A stretch of 64,000 nucleotides of DNA, from contig CAVYEI010000003.1 in NCBI GenBank assembly GCA_963767475.1, positions 992,001-1,056,000 on the forward strand, given 5' to 3'. This DNA comes from WHSW01 sp963767475 (GTDB lineage: Bacteria > Actinomycetota > Thermoleophilia > Solirubrobacterales > 70-9). Below are positions 52,396 to 63,000 of the stretch, piece after piece (the stretch's first letter is position 1; each line of letters begins with the position of its first letter). The translations under genes and the position numbers were made by a program. The notes under the pieces were generated by a model, which saw nothing but the letters and a program-made list of their open reading frames with translations, did not search any database and was not told the origin of the DNA.

Positions 52396-53818
52396 ATGGC
52401 GGATCCGCTCGAGCTGCGCTCAGAGCTCGAGCAGGCCCTGGCGCTGGCCGCGGGCGAAGCCGCCGCTTACACCGACGGGCTCGCCGACGATCTGGTGCTC
52501 GACCCTGCATCCGAGCGCTTGCTGGAGGGGTTCGACGGCCCGTTGCCCGAGCAGGGAGACGGCGCGATCTCGGCGCTGACAGAGCTCGCCGAGCGCGGTC
52601 GCGCGACAGCGACCCGGTCGAGCGGGCCGCGTTACTTTCATTTCGTCACCGGCGGCGCCACGCCGGCGGCGCTGGGCGCCGACTGGCTCACCTCGACGCT
52701 CGATCAGAGCGCTTACACCTGGGCCTCGTCGTCGCTCGGCTCGCGGCTGGAGGCGGTCGCGGTCGACTGGCTGCGCGATCTGTTTCGGCTTCCGGACGAG
52801 TTCGCTGGCGTGCTCGTCAGCGGCGACACGATGGCGAACTTCACCTGCCTGATCGCGGCGCGCGACGCCTGCGCCGAGCGCCAGGGAATCGACGTCAACG
52901 AAGCCGGCGTCTTCGGGCTGGCGCCCCCGGCGATCCTCAGCTCGGGCTACGTGCATCCGAGCGCCGTGCAGGCGGTCGGCATGCTCGGGCTCGGTCGCTC
53001 GACCGTGCGCACGCTGAGCCGCGACGCAATCGGCCAGCATCGACCTCGGCGCGCTGGAGCGCGAGCTGGAGGCGGCCGGCGGAAACGCGATCGTGATCGC
53101 CAACGCCGGCGAGGTCAACGCCGGCGACTTCGACCCGATCGCCTCGATCGCCGACCTCGTCGCCGAGCATGGCGGCTGGCTGCACGTCGACGGCGCCTTC
53201 GGCCTGTTCGCGCGGCTGACCCCGGAGGCGCAGGCGCTCGCCGAGGGGGTCGAGCGCGCCGACTCGGTCGCCGCCGACGGGCACAAGTGGCTCAACGTCC
53301 CCTACGACTGCGGCTTTGCCTTCGTCCGCGAACCGCAGCGCCTCGCCCGCGCGCTCGCGATCGGCGCCCCGTATCTCCCCTCGCGCGACGATCCGCGACC
53401 GAACTTCGGCTGGCTCAGCCCCGAGAACTCGCGTCGGGCCCGGGCGCTCGCGATCTGGGCGACGCTGCGCGCCTACGGCCGCCAGGGACACCGGGCGATG
53501 GTCGAGCGCCACTTGCGCCTCGCCCGCCATCTCGCCGACCGCGTCGACGCCACGCCCGAGCTCGAGCGCTTGGCCGAGGTGCCGCTCAACATCGTCTGCT
53601 TTCGAGCCCGCCCGGAGGGCGCCGACGAAAGCGAGCTCGACGACATCAACCGCCGCCTCGGCGAAGCCCTGCTGCGCGACGGACGCGTGTTCGCCGGCAC
53701 CACCGTCTACGACGGCAAGGTCGCCTTTCGCCCAGCGATCGTCAACTGGCAGACGACCGAGGCCGACGTCGAGCTGCTGGTCGACGTGCTGTTGGAGCTG
53801 ATCGAAGCGCAGCGATAA
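52396..53818 (+). pseudogene. PLP-dependent decarboxylase (group II, aromatic amino acid/glutamate type), frameshifted
   Basis: About 473 residues if repaired. The first frame runs MADPLELRSELEQALALAAG, SGPRYFHFVTGGATPAALGA, VLVSGDTMANFTCLIAARDA. Near 53034 an extra C shifts the frame; removing it gives RDAIGSIDLGALEREL and continues NAGEVNAGDFDPIASIADLV, WLHVDGAFG and the PLP lysine in ADGHKWLNVPYDCGF. All key residues of a group II decarboxylase are therefore encoded. It may decarboxylate an aromatic or acidic amino acid. Either a recent pseudogene or a sequence error. Four bases after parA. Confidence 0.85.
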
Positions 53819-53864
53819 GGGCCCGCACTCAATAGGTAGCCCACCGAGGCCGATAAACGCGTGT

Positions 53865-54878
53865 ATGAACCGCGACCCGGGGGCCGACCCGAAACGCCGC
53901 CAGATGGCGTATACCGCCGCCGCGATGTACGGCGGTGCCGCGGTGGTCTCCTTGGTGGAAGGACTGATCCCGGGCGGGCCCACCTTCTCGCTGCTCCCCG
54001 GGTTCGTCGCCCTGGTGACGGTCTCGGGCCTGGTTGTCTTCGGGCCGAGGCTGCCGCTGTTCGCGCTGGCGGCGCTCGGTCCGCTGGGGGCCGCGATGAT
54101 CGCGATCGCGATCGGATCCACCGACGGCCCCAACGACGGCGCCGTGCTGTTCATCTGGCCCGTCCTCTGGACGACCTACTTCTTCGGCCGTAAGGGGGCG
54201 ATCGGGATCGTCCTCTGGACCGGGTTCGTCGACGCCCTCGCTCAGATCGCGATGCCGGCCGGCGTCGGCCACGCCGACCGCTGGTTCGACGTGATGGTCG
54301 GAATGACCGTCGTCGCGGCGGTCGTCCATTGGCTGACGAACAGAAACGAGGAGCTGGTCGGCCGGCTCGCCGCCGAGGCACGAACCGACAAACTGACCGG
54401 GCTCCTCAACCGCCGCGGGTTCGAGGAGCGCGTCGAGGTCGAGCTCGCCAGGGCCCGGCGCGTGAACGCCTCGATCGGCGTCGCCTCGTTCGACATCGAC
54501 CACTTCAAGGGGATCAACGACGAATGGGGACACGAGGTCGGCGATCGCGTGCTCGCCGGCCTCGGCGACGTGTTTCGCGCCCAGACGCGGGACACCGACG
54601 TGGTGGCGCGGATGGGCGGCGAGGAGTTCCTGGTCCTGCTCGTGGCCTCCGATTCCGAGCACGCGGGTGCGCTCGCCGAGCGCGTCAGGGCAGCCTTCGC
54701 GACCGAGCTTGACCCGGATCTCCCCCACGTCACGATCAGCGCCGGGGTGACCACCGCGCCGGCTCCGGCGACGATCGAGCCGCTGATCCAGATCGCCGAC
54801 TCCGCCCTCTACAAGGCGAAGGCCGCCGGCCGCAACCGCACGATCGTCGATCCGCGCACCGTTCCGGTCGCCGCCTGA
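53865..54878 (+). CDS. GGDEF diguanylate cyclase, 337 aa
   Basis: Six membrane helices in residues 15-165 (AMYGGAAVVSLVEGLI, FVALVTVSGLVVFG, LFALAALGPLGAAMIAIAI, VLFIWPVLWTTYFF, GIVLWTGFVDALAQIA, VMVGMTVVAAVVHWL). A GGDEF domain follows: TDKLTGLLNRRGFEERV, SFDIDHFKGINDEWGHEVGD and the active loop RMGGEEF, with DSALYKAKAAGRNR at the end. All catalytic residues are present, so it should make c-di-GMP. No inhibitory RxxD site stands directly before GGEEF. The sensor helices have no known ligand. Confidence 0.93.
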   Translation: MNRDPGADPKRRQMAYTAAAMYGGAAVVSLVEGLIPGGPTFSLLPGFVALVTVSGLVVFGPRLPLFALAALGPLGAAMIAIAIGSTDGPNDGAVLFIWPVLWTTYFFGRKGAIGIVLWTGFVDALAQIAMPAGVGHADRWFDVMVGMTVVAAVVHWLTNRNEELVGRLAAEARTDKLTGLLNRRGFEERVEVELARARRVNASIGVASFDIDHFKGINDEWGHEVGDRVLAGLGDVFRAQTRDTDVVARMGGEEFLVLLVASDSEHAGALAERVRAAFATELDPDLPHVTISAGVTTAPAPATIEPLIQIADSALYKAKAAGRNRTIVDPRTVPVAA

Positions 54879-54884
54879 GCCGCG

Positions 54885-55769
54885 CTACAGCTCCGGCACG
54901 TCCGCGCCCAGGGGGCTGAACGGGACCCGCCGGACCTCGGCCCAGCCGCGGGCCGCCTCGGTCGCCGCCTCGACCACGTTGCCGGTGTCCTGCCAGAAGC
55001 ACCAGAGCATCACCGAGGGCCCGGCGCCGGAGATCGTGGCGCCGATCGCGCCCAGGTCGCGGGCGCGGCCGAGGAGCTCCATGGAGCGCTCGTAGAGCGA
55101 TCGGCGCGCCGGCTGGTGCAGGCGGTCGGCGAGACCGCGGCTGATCAGATCCAGATCCGAGCGCTCGAGGCCGAGCACGAGCTGGGTCGCGGCGGCGACG
55201 TTGGCGACCGCGTCGGTGACCGAGATCGCCGCCGGCAGCGCGGTCCGCGCCTCGGCCGTCGGCACCGTGTCGTCGGGGATCACGAGCACCGCCTCCACGC
55301 CCTCGGGCGGGTCGAGGCGGACGGGCGGCGGCAACTCGGCGGTGCCCTCGGCGCTCGGGCAGAGGACGAAACCGCCGTAGACGGCCGCGGCGACGTTGTC
55401 GGGATGTCCCTCGAGCTCGACCGCATGGCGGTAGATCGCATCGCGCTCGAGCCCGAGCTCGTAGAGATGATCGGCGGCGACCAGGCCGGCGACGATCGCC
55501 GCCGCGCTCGAGCCGAGCCCGCGGGCGAGCGGGATCTGGCTTTCGATCTCGAACCGCAGGCCATCGGCCGAATGCAGGCGCTCGAACGCGCGCACACAGA
55601 GGTTCGAACGATCGGTCGGCAGATCGGGACCGGCGTCGACGGCGAACTCGCCGGTCTCGCTGACCTCGAGCTCGAGCTCGAGCGCCAGGGCGGCGGCGAG
55701 CACGTCGTAGCCAGGGCCGAGGTTGGCCGATGAAGCCGGGACGCGAACCAGCCGCCGTCGCGCGGTCAC
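54885..55769 (-). CDS. thrB: Homoserine kinase, 294 aa
   Basis: GHMP-family kinase phosphorylating homoserine on the way to threonine. VRVPASSANLGPGYDVLAAAL at the N-terminus, the ATP loop PLARGLGSSAAAIVAGLVAAD, GHPDNVAAAVYGGFVL, and GATISGAGPSVML near the C-terminus all match ThrB. GTG 55769 lies seven bases after the redoxin stop, so it is the last gene of a minus-strand operon with two thioredoxin-fold proteins and a two-component system. No thrC or hom is in the window, an unusual setting for thrB. Confidence 0.92.
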   Translation of the reverse strand: MTARRRLVRVPASSANLGPGYDVLAAALALELELEVSETGEFAVDAGPDLPTDRSNLCVRAFERLHSADGLRFEIESQIPLARGLGSSAAAIVAGLVAADHLYELGLERDAIYRHAVELEGHPDNVAAAVYGGFVLCPSAEGTAELPPPVRLDPPEGVEAVLVIPDDTVPTAEARTALPAAISVTDAVANVAAATQLVLGLERSDLDLISRGLADRLHQPARRSLYERSMELLGRARDLGAIGATISGAGPSVMLWCFWQDTGNVVEAATEAARGWAEVRRVPFSPLGADVPEL

Positions 55770-55776
55770 CGCTGCA

Positions 55777-56319
55777 CTACTTCCACTTGATCGAGCAGCC
55801 GACCGGCTCGGTGCTCGCGGGCGGGTCGGCGCCGCTGAGGACAGCGTCGAGAGCGTCGCGCAGCCACTGAGCCCGCAGCCCCGGATCCTGGTGATCGGCG
55901 TCGGGCGCGCCCTCGTAGACGATTCGCTGCTCGGGGTCGAGGACGAACACGTGCGGGGTCGTCCGCGCGCCCCAGGCGCGGGCGGCCTCCTGGCTGGCGT
56001 CGAACAGGTACGGAAACGGCCACGGAGGATCCGCGCGCTCGACGCGATCGCGCATCGCCTCCGGCCCGTCGGCGGGGTAGCGCTCGGGATCGTTGGAGCT
56101 GACGGCGGCGAAGCGGACGCCGCGGTCTGCGAAATCGTTGGCCACATCGACCAGCCGGTCGTGCCAGGCGAGCGCGTAGGGGCAGTGGTTGCAGGTCCAG
56201 ACGACCACGGTCGCCGACGCCTCCGCCGGCCCCGCGGGCAGGGACCAGAGGTCGCCCGCGGTATCAGGCAGCTGTAGCGCCGGTGCCTGCCGGGTGCTCG
56301 GGTGTTCGTCTTCGCTCAT
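55777..56319 (-). CDS. Thioredoxin-like redoxin family protein, 180 aa
   Basis: AhpC/TSA-redoxin fold: LQLPDTAGDLWSLPAG, then the active CxxC in VVVWTCNHCPYALAWHDRL, VRFAAVSSNDPERYPADG, TPHVFVLDPEQRIVYEGAPD and the end VGCSIKWK. This matches the thiol-disulfide/peroxiredoxin-like group with a CNHC site. No signal peptide, so cytosolic. Its ATG overlaps the stop of the upstream thioredoxin-like gene (ATGA). Confidence 0.92.
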   Translation of the reverse strand: MSEDEHPSTRQAPALQLPDTAGDLWSLPAGPAEASATVVVWTCNHCPYALAWHDRLVDVANDFADRGVRFAAVSSNDPERYPADGPEAMRDRVERADPPWPFPYLFDASQEAARAWGARTTPHVFVLDPEQRIVYEGAPDADHQDPGLRAQWLRDALDAVLSGADPPASTEPVGCSIKWK

Positions 56320-56645
56320 TCGGGCTCGGGACCTTCGCTGGCCGCCGCCAGGGCGGCGGCGACGTCGGCCGGGTCGGGAAGCGCCGAGATGCGTCCGTCG
56401 CGCAGCCTGTAGACGCGGCAGGTTAACCCGCCGGGCTCGTCGCCAGGCTCCTGGATGTCGGCACCGTCGACGCGAATCGTCGGCGACCCGGGGAAGCCCT
56501 CGCGCTCGGCTGCCTCGTCGTCGACGATCTCACGCACCGCGAGCGTCTCCGGGTCGAGGCCCGCGAGCGCCATCTGCTCGCGAACGATCGCTATCGCCCG
56601 CTGCCACGAGGGGCAGCCGCGCCACCACAGCAGCTCGACTCGCAC
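56316..56645 (-). CDS. Thioredoxin-fold domain protein, 109 aa
   Basis: Small protein starting VELLWWRGCPSWQRAIAIV, a thioredoxin-like strand and helix with a single cysteine in a WRGCPSW loop rather than CxxC, then GSPTIRVDGADIQEPG and GLTCRVYRL. The cis-proline region (SPTIRVDG) is intact. Similar proteins accompany redox or metal-handling genes. It sits between the response regulator (four-base gap) and the redoxin (overlapping), and probably works in the same redox circuit. Confidence 0.8.
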   Translation of the reverse strand: MRVELLWWRGCPSWQRAIAIVREQMALAGLDPETLAVREIVDDEAAEREGFPGSPTIRVDGADIQEPGDEPGGLTCRVYRLRDGRISALPDPADVAAALAAASEGPEPE

Positions 56646-56649
56646 CGCA

Positions 56650-57045
56650 CTATTTGAGCAGCCGCTCGACCTCGGCCAGCAGCGCCTCGGCCTCGAACGG
56701 CTTCTGTATGAACGCGTCCGGCTCGACGCCGTGGCGGCGGATCTCGCGCTCCTCGTTGACGGTCGCGGTCAGGATCAGCACCCGCACCGCCGCGGTGCGC
56801 TCGTCCTCGCGCAGCGCCCGCAGGACCTCGAAACCCGCGAGCCCGGGCATGATGCCGTCGAGCACGCAGAGGTCGGGGAGTCGATCGCGCGCCAGCCGCA
56901 GGGCCTCGGCGCCGTCCGCGGCTCTGAGCACCTCATATCCCGCGCGGCCGAGCACGATCGCAACCAGCTCGACGATGTCGCGCTCGTCGTCGGCGATCAC
57001 GACCAGGCCGCGGTCGGCGCTCGCCTCACCCATCTTCGACTCCAT
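56650..57045 (-). CDS. Single-domain response regulator, 131 aa
   Basis: CheY-like receiver only. Acidic pocket ADDERDIVEL, phosphoacceptor Asp in LCVLDGIMPGLAG, the conserved Thr in ILTAT and Lys in IQKPF. It has no output domain, so it either regulates by protein contact or passes the phosphate on. The start overlaps the 3' end of the histidine kinase by 20 bases. A methionine at residue 5 is an alternative start. Confidence 0.92.
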   Translation of the reverse strand: MESKMGEASADRGLVVIADDERDIVELVAIVLGRAGYEVLRAADGAEALRLARDRLPDLCVLDGIMPGLAGFEVLRALREDERTAAVRVLILTATVNEEREIRRHGVEPDAFIQKPFEAEALLAEVERLLK

Positions 57046-60000
57046 GGACCCGGCCTCCGTTGGTTCGCCGCGGCGCCGCGACGAGTGGCAGCTCGACCCG
57101 GAACGTCGTCCCGCGGCCGAGATCGCTCTCGACCCCGATCGAGCCGCCGTGGGCGTCGACGATCGCCTTCACGATCGTCAGCCCGAGGCCGGTGCCCTGG
57201 ATGTGGCGGCGCTCGACCTCCCGGGTGCGAAACATGCGCTCGAACAGGTGGTCGCAGTCCTCGGGCGGAATCCCGATGCCGGTGTCGGTGACCGCGATCA
57301 CCGCGTGCTCGCCCTCGCCTGCGGCGCGGATCGCGATCTGGCCACCCCGCGGTGTGAACTTGATCGCGTTCGAGACCAGGTTTGCGAGCACCTGTCCGAG
57401 TCGATGCGGATCGGCGTCGATCTCGGGAGCGTCGTCGATATCGAGGGTGATCGCAACCCCGGCCTTGGCCGCCTCCGGCGCGGCCTCCTCCGCGGTCGTG
57501 CTCACGAGGTCGGCGAGGTCGGCGCGCCCGACCTCGATCTCGAACGTCCCGGCGGTGATCCTCGTCAACAGCAGCAGGTCGCCGACGAGGCTGAGCTCGC
57601 GACGCGAGTTGCGCTCGATCACCTCGACGAACCGCCGCCCCTGCTCGCTCAGGTTCTCGGCCTCGATCTCGGTCAGCAGCTCGGTGTAGCCGATGATCGA
57701 GGTCAGCGGCGTGCGCAGCTCGTGTGAGACCAATCCGAAGAAGTCGTCCTTGAGCCGTTCGGCATCGCGCTCTGCGGTCACGTCGCGGCTGGTCCCCATG
57801 AATCGGCGTGAACCGTCGGGGTCGATCACGAGCTCGCCCTGCGCCTGGATCATGCGCACCTCACCGCCCGGGAGCATGATCCGGTACTCGATCCCGAGCT
57901 CCTGCTCTTCGGCGTCGAGCTTGACGATGAAATCCTCGAACAGCTGACGATCATCGGGATGCGTGCGCTCGCGGATCTCCTCTCGCTCGGGCACCGGGCC
58001 GTCAGGGGAGAAGCCGAGGTTCCTGAACTGCTGCGCCGACCATTTGCCCTCACCGGTGTCGAGGTCGAGCTCCCAGCTGCCAACGCTGGCGATCTTCTGC
58101 GCGGTCGCAAGCTGGCGCCGCTCGGCGGCCAGCGTCTGCTCGACCTCCATCCGCTCGGAGATCTCCCGGCCGACGCAGTGGAAGACGTCCGCCGGCAGGT
58201 CGGGCGATGCCGACCACTCGGTCCAGCGCCAGCCGCCGTCCTTGGTCCCGACCCGGATCTTGAACTCGGCCGTGGTCGCGCCTTGGGCCTGCTTCGCGAC
58301 CTCGGCCTCGACCGCGGCACGGTCGTCGGCGTGGACGATCTCGATGAACGGGTTCGGCAGCAGCTCCTCGGGGGTCCATCCCAGGGTCTGCTCCCAGGCG
58401 CCGTTGAGCTGCTTGAAGTAACCGTCGAAGCCGCAGGTCGCGACTAGGTCGCCGATGAGCTCGAAATGGCGCGCGCTCTCGGCCAGCTTGCGCTCGGCGG
58501 CCTTCTGGTTGGAGATGTCGCGGGTGATCGTCGAGGCGGCGATCACCCGGCCGTCCTGGTCGAGGATCGGCGAGACCGTCAGCGAGACCTCTATCCGGCG
58601 CCGGTCCTTGCGCATGCGCGAGGTCTCGAAGTTCTCGATCCTCTCGCCGTCGCGGATCCGCTCGAGCAGGTCCCCGAGCTCGCTCGGCTCTCCCGGGGGC
58701 ATGAGCACGTCGTGCGTGCGACCGACCATCTCCTCGGCGCCGTAGCCGTAAACCCGCTCGGCGCCCCGGTTCCAGCTTCGTACCCGGCCGTCGAGGCTCC
58801 AGCCGATCACGGCGTCGGCCGAGCTCTCGACGATCGCCGCCAGCTCGCGCGTCGCCTGCTCGGCCGCGAGGCGCTCGCCGATGTCCCGGATCGTCGCGGT
58901 GAAGTTCGTCTCGCTCTCGGCCTCCCAGGCGACGAGCGAGAGCGAGATCGGGAACTCCTCGCCGGTTCGCCGCAGCCCGACCAGCTCCACGGTGGTGCCG
59001 ATCACCCGCGTCTCGCCGGTGTCGAGGAAGCGCCGCAGCCCGGCCTCATGGCGCTGGCGGAAACGCTCCGGCATCAGCAGGGTCAGGTCCCGGCCGCTCA
59101 CCCGCTCGGAGGAGTGGCCGAACATGCGCTCGGCCGCGGGATTGAGGTAGGTGATCCGGCCTTCGTGGTCGGCGGTGATGATCGCCTCCACGGAGGCTTC
59201 TGTGACCGCCCGAAACGAGCTCTCGCTGGTCTCGCCACGGGAGGTCTGGACCCGCAGATAGTGGGCGCTGATCGCGATCACGCAGACCACGAACAGGATC
59301 CCCCCGAGCGCCACCAGCGCAACCCCGAGCTCGGCGCTGAACAGGCCCGCGCGCTCGCCCGCAAGCCTCGCGCCCCCGAGCAGCGGCGGGACCAGGATCG
59401 CGATCGGAGTCAGGCGACGGATCAGCCTCGTGGCCGGATCGTCGCCGCGGAAGAAGGCGACGATCCCCCGCTCCGGCCGGGTCAGGGCGATCGCCAGCAC
59501 CACCAGCGCGAGCCCGATCGCGCCGTGCACGGCGACGCCGGCGCTGCCGGTCCGTCCGTGCAGGTAGTCGACGTCATAGGCCAAGCCGATCAACGCGGCC
59601 ACCGCCACGGCCGCGGCCAGCAGTTCGAGCACGAGGCCGACGCGGTACCGCGGTTGGTCGAGGTCGAGCGTCGCCAGGGCGAGGCCGCAGAGGAGCAACC
59701 CGGCGGCGGTATGCGCCGACGGACGGCCGGGGTCGGGGCCGACGTCGTCGAAGAGCAGCTCGTCGATGCCGAAGCCGCCGAACAGGTGCTCGGCGATCAC
59801 AGCGACGCCGATCAGGGCCGCGAACCCGGCGAACGCGACGCCCGCCTGGTGGGCGGTGCCGGGCCGCTCGCTGGGCGCGAGCAGCACCAGCGCCGCTCCG
59901 AGCGCGATCAGGCCGACGGCCACCAGAGGCTTCATCGAGGGCAGATCGGCGCCGATCTGCTTCAGCAGGGTGGAATCGGCGATCCAACCGACGAGCACCA

Positions 60001-60086
60001 GCGGCCCCGAGCGCGATCACGGCCCAGCCGCAGGCAGCCGCGAGCCGTCGGGCCGTTCGGCCGAACGTGCTCTGCGCGCCGGTCAT
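57026..60086 (-). CDS. Multi-PAS membrane histidine kinase, one-base shift near the N-terminus
   Basis: About 1019 residues if repaired. ATG 60086 has a strong GGAGG six bases upstream and encodes MTGAQSTFGRTARRLAAACG. One extra base near 60005 moves the frame to LVGWIADSTLLKQIGADLPS. Eight or so membrane helices are followed by at least four PAS regions (FRAVTEASVEAIITADHEGR; AIVESSADAVIGWSLDGRV; HFELIGDLVATCGFDGYF; SVGSWELDLDTGEGKW). Then come the HisKA box FFGLVSHELRTPLTSIIGYT and HATPase motifs NLVSNAIKF, DTGIGIPPED, GTGLGLTIV. Without repair, translation would need an internal start. It should phosphorylate the downstream receiver protein. Confidence 0.88.
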
Positions 60087-60120
60087 CTCATCCTCCAACT
60101 GGAGTATCGGCTCTCGATGC

Positions 60121-61125
60121 CTAGTCGTGAACAGTCCGTGTTGCTGGATTCGCCAACGCGGTCGCATTGCCTGCGATCGCGCCGGCAAGCAGGCCGTCGG
60201 CGGGCACCTGGGCGCCCGCCAGGAGGACCGATTCGCGGATCCGTGCGCCGGCGCCGATCGAGGCCCCCGGGCCGACGACGACGGGGCCGTCGAGCTTTGC
60301 GCCGTCGCCAACCTCGGCGCCCTCGCCGAGCAGGACCGGGCCCTCGATGCTCACGTCGACCCCGAGGCCGGCCGCGGCCGCCGAGTCGACCAGCTCCCCG
60401 GCGGCCTCTACGTCGACAGCACCGGTGAGCACGTCGAGGTTGCCCTGCAGGTACTCGGGCAGCGAGCCGACGTCGTTCCAGTAGGCGTCGGTGACGTGGA
60501 CCCCGAAGGGCACGTCGGCTTCGAGCAGCGCCGGGAACACGTCGAGCGCGAAATCGACCTCCTCGGCATCGGGAAAGTGGTCGAAGATCTCCGGCTCGAG
60601 CACGTAGATCATGCAATTGGCGAGATCGGAGAGGGCGTCGGCGGCGTCGGGCTTCTCCTGAAAGCCGACGACGCGGCCGTCGGACCCGGTGACGACGACG
60701 CCGTACTCGGTCGTGTTCGTGACTCGCTTCACGGCCAGGGTCGCGATCCGGCCGCTCTCGGCGTGGGCTCGCGCGAACCCCGCCAGGTCGATGTCGGTGA
60801 GGGCGTCGCCGGCCATGACCACGAAGGGCTCGGAGCCGAAGAACTCGCGCACGTTGCGGACCCCGCCCGCGGTCCCGAGCAAGCGCTTCTCTTCGCTGTA
60901 GGTGAGCTCGACCCCGAGCCCGGAGCCGTCGCCGAAGTGGTCGCGAATCGTCTCCGGGAACCAATGCAGGTTGGCGACCACCTCGCCGAACCCGTCGCGG
61001 CCGAGCCTCGCGAGGATGTGCTCCATGATCGGCCGGTTCGCGACCGGCACCAGCGGCTTCGGAATCTCGTGGGTGAGGGGGCGCAGGCGCTTGCCGAGGC
61101 CGGCCGCCATGACCATCGCTTTCAT
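60121..61125 (-). CDS. Nucleoside-diphosphate-sugar pyrophosphorylase (mannose/glucose-1-phosphate type), 334 aa
   Basis: Sugar-1-phosphate nucleotidyltransferase. The N-terminal MAAGLGKRLRPLTHEIPKPLVPVANRP is the nucleotide-binding signature, followed by LGTAGGVRNV, VVMAGDALTDIDL (metal-binding Asp) and GFQEKP. The C-terminal 90 residues form hexapeptide turns of a left-handed beta-helix (LLGEGAEVGDGAKLDGPVVV, GASIGAGARI). It resembles GDP-mannose pyrophosphorylases of actinobacteria. TAGCCT lies eight bases before the ATG, a possible near-leaderless promoter. It is divergent from ahcY. Confidence 0.9.
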   Translation of the reverse strand: MKAMVMAAGLGKRLRPLTHEIPKPLVPVANRPIMEHILARLGRDGFGEVVANLHWFPETIRDHFGDGSGLGVELTYSEEKRLLGTAGGVRNVREFFGSEPFVVMAGDALTDIDLAGFARAHAESGRIATLAVKRVTNTTEYGVVVTGSDGRVVGFQEKPDAADALSDLANCMIYVLEPEIFDHFPDAEEVDFALDVFPALLEADVPFGVHVTDAYWNDVGSLPEYLQGNLDVLTGAVDVEAAGELVDSAAAAGLGVDVSIEGPVLLGEGAEVGDGAKLDGPVVVGPGASIGAGARIRESVLLAGAQVPADGLLAGAIAGNATALANPATRTVHD

Positions 61126-61146
61126 CGCCGATGAGGCTAGTGCACC

Positions 61147-61167
61147 TAGTGGCAGGGGACCCCACTA
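61147..61167. repeat. Hairpin-capable inverted repeat before the adenosylhomocysteinase gene
   Basis: TAGTGG (61147-61152) and CCACTA (61162-61167) enclose nine bases, in the 76-base divergent region. It could be an operator or leader hairpin. It does not resemble the SAH riboswitch. Confidence 0.3.
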
Positions 61168-61201
61168 CGATTCGCACCCGAATGAGCTATCCAGGAGCAG
61201 C

Positions 61202-62619
<1,418 letters not shown>

Positions 62620-62623
<4 letters not shown>

Positions 62624-63000
62624 TTCCCGAGTCCGAGATCGAGCTGCGCGCCAGCCGCTCCTCGGGCCCCGGCGGTCAGCACGCCAACGTCACCGCCTCG
62701 CGAATCGAGGCGGTGTTCGAGATCGACGCCTCGCAGAGCCTCAGCGATCAGCAGAAGGACCGCCTGCGGGCGCGCTTCGGCCCCCGGGTGACGGCGATCG
62801 CCCAGGACGCCCGCAGCCAGGCGCGTAACCGCCAGCTCGCCGTCGAACGCCTGCAGGACCGGATCGCGACGGCGCTGAAGCCGCGCAAGCGGCGGCGGCC
62901 GACGCGGGCGACGCGAAGCTCGAAGGAGCGGCGCCTGGCCTCGAAGAAGCGCCGCTCGGAGGTCAAGCGGGCGCGGCGGGCGCCTCGGCCGGAGGACTAG
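62620..63000 (+). CDS. arfB: ArfB-like peptidyl-tRNA hydrolase (RF-1 GGQ domain), about 126 aa
   Basis: Rescue factor that frees stalled ribosomes by hydrolysing peptidyl-tRNA. The GGQ loop reads SRSSGPGGQHANVTASRIEAVF (residues about 13-34), followed by NRQLAVERLQDRI, and the arginine/lysine-rich tail (RKRRRPTRATRSSKERR) would enter the mRNA channel. The frame has no ATG, GTG or TTG between the ahcY region and the conserved IPESEIELRASRS. CTG 62620, overlapping the ahcY stop, or ATT 62623 must be the start, or the start lies farther downstream. Translational coupling to ahcY is likely. The 3' end overlaps the convergent antiporter gene by 38 bases. Confidence 0.82.

Noticed and set aside
61126..61201. 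SAH riboswitch upstream of ahcY
   Set aside because: Only 76 bases are available and the conserved riboswitch core is not seen; there is just a short inverted repeat.
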